Shown: positions 51,291-61,587 of the stretch, in pieces | Layout: each line of letters starts with the position of its first letter | Position numbering within the stretch: position 1 is the stretch's first letter | Source: Calliopsis andreniformis | Lineage: Eukaryota > Arthropoda > Insecta > Hymenoptera > Andrenidae | Length of the DNA: 64,000 nt | NCBI RefSeq assembly: GCF_051401765.1 | Contig: NW_027480423.1 | Coordinates: forward strand, 12,896,001-12,960,000 | Reading direction: 5' to 3' | The notes under the pieces: model-generated | What the model was told of the DNA's origin: nothing | Database searches by the model: none | The model's input: only the letters and a program-made list of their open reading frames with translations | Program-made: the position numbers and the translations under genes

Positions 51291-52076
51291 TATTCGATGT
51301 GGTGGAGCAACGCCCTAGAGTGAAGGCTTGGTTACCCGAGGCGTAGAAACGTCCATTACTTTCACACTGTTTGCAATTACTCATTCTATACGATGGTAAA
51401 GCTGTTGTATTTTTATTGTATTTTCTGCTTCTGGCATTGACTTCTAAGGTCCTAGCTATTCAATCTGGTGGGGCAACGCCGTAGAGTGAAGCCTAGGTTG
51501 CCGGGAACATAGAAATGACCATCACCTTCGCTCTGGTTGCAATTACTCCTGTAATACCATGGAAAAACTGTTGTATTTTTATTGTATTTTATGCTTCTTG
51601 AGTTGAATCCTAAGTCCCTAGCTATTCGGTCTGGTGGAGGAACGCCCTAGAGTGAAGCCTAGGTTGCCCGGAACGCAGCAATGACCATTACTTTCACTCT
51701 GTTTGCAATTATTCATTTTATACGATGGAAAAGCTGTTGTATTTATATTGTATTTTATGCTTCTGGCGTTGACTTCTAAGGCCGTAGCTATTAGATGTGG
51801 TGGAGCAACGCGCTAGAGTGACGCCTAGGTTGCACGGAACGTAGAAGTGACCTTTACTTTCACACTGCTTGCAATTATTCCTGTTATACAATGGAAAAAC
51901 TGTTGCATTTTTATTGTATTTTATGCATCTGGCGTTGAATTCTAAGTCCCTAGCTATTCGATCTGGTGGAGCAACGCCCTAGAGCGGAGCTTAGGTTGCC
52001 CGGAACGTAGAAATGACCATCACTTTCACACTGTTTGCAATTATTCATTTTATACGATGGAAAAGCTGTTGTATAT
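51291..52076. repeat. Copy of 47640-48425 (3,651-bp period)
   Basis: Nearly five monomers repeat 47640-48425 at offset 3,651 bp (22 x 166 minus 1). Unusual variants are shared: 'ttacccgaggcgtag' (47681 and 51332), 'gggaacatagaaatg' (near 47853 and 51504), 'accttcgctctgg' and 'gttgtatatatattg' (near 48418 and 52069). The TA run ends the shared segment: 'gtattttgtgattc' follows in the first copy and 'gtattttatgcttc' in the second. Confidence 0.85.
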
Positions 52077-52539
52077 ATATTGTATTTTATGCTTCTGGCA
52101 TTGAATTCTAAGGCCCTAGCTATTCGATCTAGTGGAGCAACGCCCTAGAGTGAAGCCTAGGTTGCCCGGAACGTAGAAATGACCATTACTTTCACACTGT
52201 TTGCAATTATTCATTTTATACGATGGAAGAGCTGTTGTATTTATATTGTATTTTATGCTTCTTGAGTTGAATCCTAAGTCCCTAGCTATTCGGTCTGGTG
52301 GAGGAACGCCCTAGAGTAAAGCCTAGGTTGCCCGGAACGCAGCAATGACCATTACTTTCACTCTGTTTGCAATTATTCATTTTATACGATGGAAAAGCTG
52401 TTGTATTTATATTGTATTTTATGCTTCTGGCGTTGACTTCTAAGGCCGTAGCTATTACATGTGGTGGAGCAACGCGCTAGAGTGACGCCTAGGTTGCACG
52501 GAACGTAGAAGTGACCTTTACTTTCACACTGTTTGCAAT
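52077..52539. repeat. Mixed monomers before the 13.4-kb-distant copy
   Basis: Three monomers of the 'cttgagttgaatcc' and 'ggaacgcagcaatgacc' types, with private changes such as 'ctagtggagcaacg' near 52130, 'gtaaagcc' near 52316 and 'attacatgtgg' near 52455. No gene or other feature is seen. Confidence 0.7.
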
Positions 52540-53700
52540 TATTCATTTTAAACGATGGAAAAGCTGTTGTATTTATATTGTATTTTATGCTTTGGGCGTT
52601 GACTTCTAAGGCCCTAGCTATTCGATTTGGTGGAGCAACGCCCTAGGGTGAAGTCTAGGTTGCCCGAAACGTAGAAATGACCAGTACTTTCACACTGGTT
52701 GCAATTATTCCTGTTATACAATGGAACAACTGTTGTATTTTTATTGTATTTTATGCTTCTGGCGTTGACTTTTAAGTCCCTAGCTATTCGATCTGGTGGA
52801 GCACCGCATAGAGCGGAGCCTAGGTTGCCCGGAACGTAGAAATGACCATCCCTTTCACACTGGTTGCAATTATACCTGTTATACGATGGAGAAGCTCTTG
52901 TATCTTTACTGTATTTTATGCTTCAGGCATTGACTTCTATAGCCATACCTATTCCATCTGGAGGAGCAACGCCCTAGCGTCATGCCTAGGTTGCCCGGAA
53001 CGTAGATATGACCATAACTTTCACACTAGTTGCTATTATTCATGCTATACAATGGAAAGGCTGTTGTATTTATATTGTATTTTATGCTTCTGGCGTTGAC
53101 TTCTAAGGCTGTAGCTATTCGATGTGGTGGAGCAACGCCCTAGAGTGAATCCTATGTAGCCCGGAACGTAGAAATGACCATCATCTCCACACTGTTTGCA
53201 ATTATTCATTTTATACGATGGAAAAGCTGTGGTATTTATATAGTATTTTGTGATTCTGGCGTTGAGATCTAAGGCCGTGGTTATTCGATGTGGTGGAGCA
53301 ACGCCCTAGAGTGAAGTCTAGGTTGCCGGGAACGTAGAAACGACCATTACTTTCACACTGGTTGCAATTATTCCTGTTATACCATGGAAAAACTGTTGTA
53401 TTTTTATTGTATTTTATGCTTCTGGCGTTGACTTCTAAGGCCGTAGCTATTAGATGTGGTGGAGGAACGCGCTAGAGTGACGCCTAGGATGCACGGAACG
53501 TAGAAATGACCATTACTTTCACACTGCTAGCAATTATTCCAGTTATACAATGGAAAAACTGTTGCATTTTATTGTATTTTATGCATCTGGCGTTGAATTC
53601 TAAGACCCTAGCTATTCGATCTGGTGGAGGAACGCCCTAGAGAGGAGCCTAGGTTGCCCGGAACGCAGCAATGACCATTACTTTCACTGTGTCTGCAAAT
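52540..53700. repeat. Copy of 39100-40240 (13,440 bp away)
   Basis: Seven monomers match 39100-40240 at a constant offset of 13,440 bp (81 x 166 minus 6). They share 'gctttgggcg', 'gcaccgcatagagcgg', 'cacactagttgctatt', 'ggaggaacgcgctag' and the four-T monomer 'gcattttattg'. This is closer than the local tandem copy at 40582-41900, so block transfer within the array has mixed neighbours and distant copies. Confidence 0.82.
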
Positions 53701-54785
53701 ATTCATTTTATACGATGGAAAAGCTGTTGTATTTATGTTGTATTTTATGCTTTGGGCGTTGACTTCTAAGGCCCTAGCTATTCGATTTGGTGGAGCAACG
53801 CCCTAGGGTGAAGTCTAGGTTGCCCGAAACGTAGAAATGACCAGTACTTTCACACTGGTTGCAATTATTCCTGTTATACAATGGAACAACTGTTGTCTTT
53901 TTATTGTATTTTATGCTTCTGGCGTTGACTTCTAAGTCCCTAGCTATTCGATCTGGTGGAGCACCGCATAGAGCGGAGCCTAGGTTGCCCGGAACGTAGA
54001 AATGACCATCACTTTCACACTGGTTGCAATTACACCTGTTATACGATGGAGAAGCTCTTGTATCTTTACTGTATTTTATGCTTCAGGCATTGACTTCTAT
54101 AGCCATACCTATTCCATCTGGAGGAGCAACGCCCTAGCGTCATGCCTAGGTTGCCCGGAACGTAGATATGACCATAACTTTCACACTAGTTGCTATTTTT
54201 CATGCTATACAATGGAAAGGCTGTTGTATTTATATTGTATTTTATGCTTCTGGCGTTGACTTCTAAGGCTGTAGCTATTCGATGTGGTGGAGCAACGCCC
54301 TAGAGTGAATCCTATGTAGCCCGGAACGTAGAAATGACCATCATCTCTACACTGTTTGCAATTATTCATTTTATACGATGGAAAAGCTGTGGTATTTATA
54401 TAGTATTTTGTGATTCTGGCGTTGAATTCTAAGACCCTAGCTATTCGATCTGGTCGAGGAACGCCCTAGAGAGGAGCCTAGGTTGCCCGGAACGCAGCAA
54501 TGACCATTACTTTCACTCTGTCTGCAATTATTCATTTTATACGATGGAGAAGCTGTTGTATTTATATTGTATTTTATGCCTATGGCGTTGACTTCTAAGG
54601 CCGTAGCTGTTAGATGTGGTGGAGGAACGCGCTAGAGAGACGCCTAGGTTGCCCGGAACGTAGAAATGACCATCACCTTCACTCTGGTTGCAATTACTCC
54701 TGTTATACGACGGAAAAACTGCTTTATTTTTATTGCATTTTATGCTTCTGGCGTTGACTTCTAAGGCCGTAGCTATTCGATGTGG

Positions 54786-57700
54786 TGGAGCAACGCCGCA
54801 GAGTGAAGCCTAGGTTGCCCGGAACGTAGAAATGACCATTACTTTCATACTGTTTGCAATTATTCATTTTATACGATGGAAGAGCTGTTGTATTTATATT
54901 GTATTTTATGCTTCTGGCGTTGACTTCTAAGGCCGTAGATATTAGATGTGCTGGAGCAACGCCCTAGAGTGACGCCTAGGTTGTACGGAACGTAGAAATG
55001 ACCATCATCTTCACTCTGGTTGCAATTATTCCTGTTATACGATGGAAAAACTGCTGTATTTTTATTGCATTTTATGCTTCGCGCGTTGACTTCTGAGGCC
55101 GTAGCTATTCGATATGGTGGCGCAACGCCCTAGAGTGAAGCCTAGGTAGCCGGGAACGTAGAAATGACCATCATTTTCACACTGTTTGCAATTATTCATT
55201 TAATACGATGGAAAAGCTGTTGTATTTATATTGTATTTTATGCTTCTGGCGTTGAATTCTAAGGCCCTAGACATTCGATGTGGTGGAGCAACGCCCTGGA
55301 GTGAAGCCTAGGTAGCCCGGAACGTAGAAATGACCATCATCTTCACACTGTTTGCAATTATTCATTTTATACGATGGAAAAGCTGTGGTATTTATATTGT
55401 ATTTTGTGATTCTGGCGCTGACATCTAAGGCCGTAGATATTTGATGTGGTGGAGCAACGCCCTAGAGTGAAGCTTAGGTTTCCCGGAACGTAGAAACGAC
55501 CATTACTTTCACCCTGGTTGCAATTATTCCTGTTATACAATGGAACAACTGTTGTATTTTTATTGTATTTTATGCTTCTGGCGTTGAGTTCTAAGTCCCT
55601 AGCTATTCGATCTGTCGGAGCAACGCATTGAGCGGAGCCTAGGTTGCCCGGAACGTAGAAATGACCATCACTTTCACACTGGTTGCAATTATACCTGTAA
55701 TACGATGGTGAAACTCTTGTATCTTTATTGTATTTTATGCTTCAGGCATTGACTTCTATAGCCATACCTACTCCATCTGGAGGAGCAACGCCCTAGAGTC
55801 AAGCCTAGGTTGCCCGGAACGTAGATATGACCATAACTTTCACACTGGTTGCAATTATTCATGTTATACGATGGACAAACTCTTGTATCTTTATTGTATT
55901 TTAGGCTTCAGGCATTGACTTCTATAGCCATACCTATTCCATCTGGAGGAGCAACGCCCTAGAGTCAAGCATAGGTTGCCCGGAACGTAGAAGTGACCAT
56001 AACTTTCACACTGGTTGCAATTATACTTTTTATACGATGGAAAAACTGTTGTATTTATTTTGTATTTTATGATTCTATCGTTGACTTCTTAGGCCCTAAC
56101 TATTCGCTCTGGTTGACCAACGCCCTAGAGTGAAGCCTAGGTTGCCCGGAACGTAGAAATGACCATCACCTTCACTCTGGTTGCAATTATTCATGCTATA
56201 CGATGGAAAAACTGTTGCATTTTTATTGCATTTTCTGCTTCTGGCGTTGACTTCTAAGACTGTAGCTATTAGATGTGGTGTAGCAACGCCCTAGAGTGAC
56301 GCCTAGGCTGCACGGACCGTAGAAATGACCATCATCTTCACTCTGGTTGCAATTACTCCTGTTATACGACGGAAAAACTGCTGTATTTTTATTGCATTTT
56401 ATGCTTCTGGCGTTGACTTCTAAGGCCGTAGCTATTCGATGTGGTGGAGTAACACCCTAGAGTGAAGGCTAGGTTTCCCGGAACGTAGAAACGACCATGA
56501 CTTTCACACTGTTTGCAATTATTCACTTTATACGATGGAAAAGCTTTTGTATTTATATTGTATTTTATGCTTCTGGCGTTGAATTCTAAGGCCCTAGCTA
56601 TTCGATCTGGTGGAGCACCGCCCTAGACGGAAGCCTAGGTTGCCCGGAACGTAGAAATGATCCTTACTTTCACACTGTTTGCAATTATTCATTTTATACG
56701 ATGGAAGAGCTGTTGTATTTATATAGTATTTTATGCTTCTGGCGTTGACTTCTAAGTCCCTAGCTATTCGATCTGGTGGAGCTACGCCCTAGAGTGAAGC
56801 CTAGGTTGCACGGAACGTAGAAGTGACCATTACTTTCACACTGCTTGCAATTATTCCTGTTATACAATTGAATAACTGTTGCATTTTTATTGTATTTTAT
56901 GCATCAGGCGTTGAATTCTAAGTCCCTAGCTATTCGATCTGGTGGAGCAACGCCCTAGAGCGGTGCCTAGGTTGCCCGGAACGTAGAAACGACCATGACT
57001 TTCACACTGTTTGCAATTATTCACTTTATACGATGGAAAAGCTGTTGTAATTATATTGTATTTTATGCTTCTGGCGTTGAATTCTAAGGCCCTAGCTATT
57101 CGATCTGGTGGAGCACCGCCCTAGACTGAAGCCTAGGTTGTACGGAACGTAGAAATGACCATCATCTTCACTCTGGTTGCAATTATTCCTGTTATACGAT
57201 GGAAAAACTGCTGTATTTTTATTGCATTTTATGCTTCGCGCGTTGACTTCTGAGGCTGTAGCTATTCGATATGGTGGCGCAACGCCCTAGAGTGAAGCCT
57301 AGGTAGCCCGGAACGTAGAAATGACCATCATTTTCACACTGTTTGCAATTATTCATTTTATACGATGGAAAAGCTGTTGTATTTATATTGTATTTTATGC
57401 TTCTGGCGTTGAATTCTAAGGCCCTAGCTATTCGATCTGGTGGAGCAACGCCCTAGACTGAAGCCTAGGTTGCCCGGAACGTAGAAATGACCATTACTTT
57501 CACACTGTTTGCAATTATTCATTTTATACGATGGAAGAGCTGTTGTATTTATATTGTATTTTATGCTTCTGTCGTTGACTTCTAAGTCCCTAGCTATTCG
57601 ATCTGGTGGAGCTACGCCCTAGAGTGAAGCCTAGGTTGCACGGAACGTAGAAGTGACCATTACTTTCACACTGCTTGCAATTATTCCTGTTATACAATTG

Positions 57701-57938
57701 AATAACTGTTGCATTTTTATTGTATTTTATGCATCAGGCGTTGAATTCTAAGTCCCTAGCTATTCGATCTGGTGGAGCAACGCCCTAGAGCGGTGCCTAG
57801 GTTGCCCGGAACGTAGAAATGACCATCACTTTCACACTGTTTGCAATTATTCCTTTTATACGATGGAAACGCTGTTGTATTTATATTGTATTTTATGCTT
57901 CTGGCGTTGAATTCTAAGGCCCTAGCTCTTCGATTTGG
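54786..57938. repeat. 3,153-bp repeat, first copy (19 monomers)
   Basis: Its first 1.2 kb (54786-55985) recurs at 57939-59138 at offset 3,153 bp, and it is also related to 49146-50940 at offset 5,640 bp (34 monomers). The 'gatggtgaaactc' monomer lies at 55704 and 58857. Near its end, 'caattgaataac' occurs at 56868 and 57698, exactly five monomers (830 bp) apart. Confidence 0.82.
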
Positions 57939-59138
57939 TGGAGCAACGCCGCAGAGTGAAGCCTAGGTTGCCCGGAACGTAGAAATGACCATTACTTTCA
58001 TACTGTTTGCAATTATTCATTTTATACGATGGAAGAGCTGTTGTATTTATATTGTATTTTATGCTTCTGGCGTTGACTTCTAAGGCCGTAGATATTAGAT
58101 GTGCTGGAGCAACGCCCTAGAGTGACGCCTAGGTTGTACGGAACGTAGAAATGACCATCATCTTCACTCTGGTTGCAATTATTCCTGTTATACGATGGAA
58201 AAACTGCTGTATTTTTATTGCATTTTATGCTTCGCGCGTTGACTTCTGAGGCCGTAGCTATTCGATATGGTGGCGCAACGCCCTAGAGTGAAGCCTAGGT
58301 AGCCCGGAACGTAGAAATGACCATCATTTTCACACTGTTTGCAATTATTCATTTAATACGATGGAAAAGCTGTTGTATTTATATTGTATTTTATGCTTCT
58401 GGCGTTGAATTCTAAGGCCCTAGACATTCGATGTGGTGGAGCAACGCCCTGGAGTGAAGCCTAGGTAGCCCGGAACGTAGAAATGACCATCATCTTCACA
58501 CTGTTTGCAATTATTCATTTTATACGATGGAAAAGCTGTGGTATTTATATTGTATTTTGTGATTCTGGCGCTGACATCTAAGGCCGTAGATATTTGATGT
58601 GGTGGAGCAACGCCCTAGAGTGAAGCTTAGGTTTCCCGGAACGTAGAAACGACCATTACTTTCACCCTGGTTGCAATTATTCCTGTTATACAATGGAACA
58701 ACTGTTGTATTTTTATTGTATTTTATGCTTCTGGCGTTGAGTTCTAAGTCCCTAGCTATTCGATCTGTCGGAGCAACGCATTGAGCGGAGCCTAGGTTGC
58801 CCGGAACGTAGAAATGACCATCACTTTCACACTGGTTGCAATTATACCTGTAATACGATGGTGAAACTCTTGTATCTTTATTGTATTTTATGCTTCAGGC
58901 ATTGACTTCTATAGCCATACCTACTCCATCTGGAGGAGCAACGCCCTAGAGTCAAGCCTAGGTTGCCCGGAACGTAGATATGACCATAACTTTCACACTG
59001 GTTGCAATTATTCATGTTATACGATGGACAAACTCTTGTATCTTTATTGTATTTTAGGCTTCAGGCATTGACTTCTATAGCCATACCTATTCCATCTGGA
59101 GGAGCAACGCCCTAGAGTCAAGCATAGGTTGCCCGGAA
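57939..59138. repeat. 3,153-bp repeat, second copy (partial)
   Basis: This copy matches 54786-55985 up to the 'gagtcaagcataggttgccc' monomer, then changes with 'ggaacatagaagtgacc' near 59136. One difference near the join, 'agctcttcgatttgg' for 'agctattcgatttgg' (near 57925), is private. Confidence 0.82.
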
Positions 59139-59981
59139 CATAGAAGTGACCATAGCTTTCACACTGGTTGCAATTATACTTTATATGCGATGGAAAAACT
59201 GTTGTATTTATTTTGTATTTTATGATTCTAACGTTGTCTTCTTAGGCCCTAACTATACACTCTGGTTGACCAACGCCCTAGAGTGAAGCCTAGGTTGCCT
59301 GGAACGTAGAAATGACCATCACCTTCACTCTGGTTGCAATTACTCCTGTTATACGACGGAAAAACTGCTGTATTTTTATTGCATTTTATGCTTCTGGCGT
59401 TGACTTCTAAGGCCGTAGCTATTCGATGTGGTGGAGCTACGCCCTAGAGTGAAGCCTAGGTTGCACGGAACGTAGAAGTGACCATTACTTTCACACTGCT
59501 TGCAATTATTCCTGTTATACAATTGAATAACTGTTGCATTTTTATTGTATTTTATGCATCAGGCGTTGAATTCTAAGTCCCTAGCTATTCGATCTGGTGG
59601 AGCAACGCCCTAGAGCGGTGCCTAGGTTGCCCGGAACGTAGAAATGACCATCACTTTCACACTGTTTGCAATTATTCCTTTTATACGATGGAAAAGCTGT
59701 TGTATTTATATTGCATTTTATGCTTCGCTCGTTGACTTCTGAGGCCGTAGCTATTCGATATGGTGGCGCAACGCCCTAGAGTGAAGCCTAGGTAGCCCGG
59801 AACGTAGAAATGACCATCATTTTCACACTGTTTGCAATTATTCATTTAATACGATGGAAAAGCTGTTGTATTTATATTGTATTTTATGCTTCTGGCGTTG
59901 AATTCTAAGGCCCTAGACATTCGATGTGGTGGAGCAACGCCCTGGAGTGAAGCCTAGGTAGCCCGGAACGTAGAAATGACC
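59139..59981. repeat. Mixed monomers between HOR segments
   Basis: About five monomers. Near 59157-59265 they resemble the HOR-A monomer with 'ttttatgcgatgg' but carry private changes: 'ctttatatgcgatgg', 'acgttgtcttc' and 'ctatacactctgg'. The remainder consists of HOR-C variants in a new order ('gagctacgcc', 'caattgaataac', 'cttcgctcgttg'). No other feature. Confidence 0.72.
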
Positions 59982-61587
59982 ATCATCTCCACACTGTTTG
60001 CAATTATTCATTTTATACGATGGAAAAGCTGTGGTATTTATATAGTATTTTGTGATTCTGGCGTTGAGATCTAAGGCCGTGGTTATTCGATGTGGTGGAG
60101 CAACGCCCTAGAGTGAAGTCTAGGTTGCCGGGAACGTAGAAACGACCATTACTTTCACACTGGTTGCAATTATTCCTGTTATACCATGGAAAAACTGTTG
60201 TATTTTTATTGTATTTTATGCTTCTGGCGTTGACTTCTAAGGCCGTAGCTATTAGATGTGGTGGAGGAACGCGCTAGAGTGACGCCTAGGATGCACGGAA
60301 CGTAGAAATGACCATTACTTTCACACTGCTAGCAATTATTCCAGTTATACAATGGAAAAACTATTGCATTTTATTGTATTTTATGCATCTGGCGTTGAAT
60401 TCTAAGACCCTAGCTATTCGATCTGGTGGAGGAACGCCCTAGAGAGGAGCCTAGGTTGCCCGGAACGCAGCAATGACCATTACTTTCACTGTGTCTGCAA
60501 ATATTCATTTTATACGATGGAAAAGCTGTTGTATTTATATTGTATTTTATGCTTTGGGCGTTGACTTCTAAGGCCCTAGCTATTCGATTTGGTGGAGCAA
60601 CGCCCTAGGGTGAAGTCTAGGTTGCCCGAAACGTAGAAATGACCAGTACTTTCACACTGGTTGCAATTATTCCTGTTATACAATGGAACAACTGTTGTCT
60701 TTTTATTGTATTTTATGCTTCTGGCGTTGACTTCTAAGTCCCTAGCTATTCGATCTGGTGGAGCACCGCATAGAGCGGAGCCTAGGTTGCCCGGAACGTA
60801 GAAATGACCATCACTTTCACACTGGTTGCAATTACACCTGTTATACGATGGAGAAGCTCTTGTATCTTTACTGTATTTTATGCTTCAGGCATTGACTTCT
60901 ATAGCCATACCAATTCCATCTGGAGGAGCAACGCCCTAGCGTCATGCCTAGGTTGCCCGGAACGTAGATATGACCATAACTTTCACACTAGTTGCTATTT
61001 TTCATGCTATACAATGGAAAGGCTGTTGTATTTATATTGTATTTTATGCTTCTGGCGTTGACTTCTAAGGCTGTAGCTATTCGATGTGGTGGAGCAACGC
61101 CCTAGAGTGAATCCTATGTAGCCCGGAACGTAGAAATGACCATCATCTCTACACTGTTTGCAATTATTCATTTTATACGATGGAAAAGCTGTGGTATTTA
61201 TATAGTATTTTGAGATTCTGGCGTTGAATTCTAAGACCCTAGCTATTCGATCTGGTGGAGGAACGCCCTAGAGAGGTGCCTAGGTTGCCCGGAACGCAGC
61301 AATGACCATTACTTTCACTCTGTCTGCAATTATTCATTTTATACGATGGAGAAGCTGTTGTATTTATACTGTATTTTATGCCTATGGCGTTGACTTCTAA
61401 GGCCGTAGCTGTTAGATGTGGTGGAGGAACGCGCTAGAGAGACGCCTAGGTTGCCCGGAACGTAGAAATGACCATCACCTTCACTCTGGTTGCAATTACT
61501 CCTGTTATACGACGGAAAAACTGCTTTATTTTTATTGCATTTTATGCTTCTGGCGTTGACTTCTAAGGCCGTAGCTATTCGATGTGG
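59982..61587. repeat. Second end of the 6,802-bp unit
   Basis: This is a near-identical copy of 53180-54785. Small differences are 'aaactattgcatttta' near 60358, 'ataccaattcc' near 60907, 'tgagattctgg' near 61211 and 'gagaggtgcc' near 61272. Homology ends where 'gtgaagtaacgccctag' replaces 'gtggagcaacgccgcag'. Confidence 0.85.

Larger units (their letters stand above)
53180..59981. repeat. 6,802-bp higher-order unit (41 monomers)
   Basis: The first 1.6 kb (53180-54785) returns at 59982-61587 with a constant offset of 6,802 bp. Markers are 'gttgagatctaagg' (53261 and 60063), 'cactgtgtctgcaaatattc' (near 53686 and 60488) and 'ctgctttatttttattg' (near 54720 and 61522). Between the two ends lies the HOR-C-like segment 54786-59138, which itself contains a 3,153-bp repeat. 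Confidence 0.85.
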
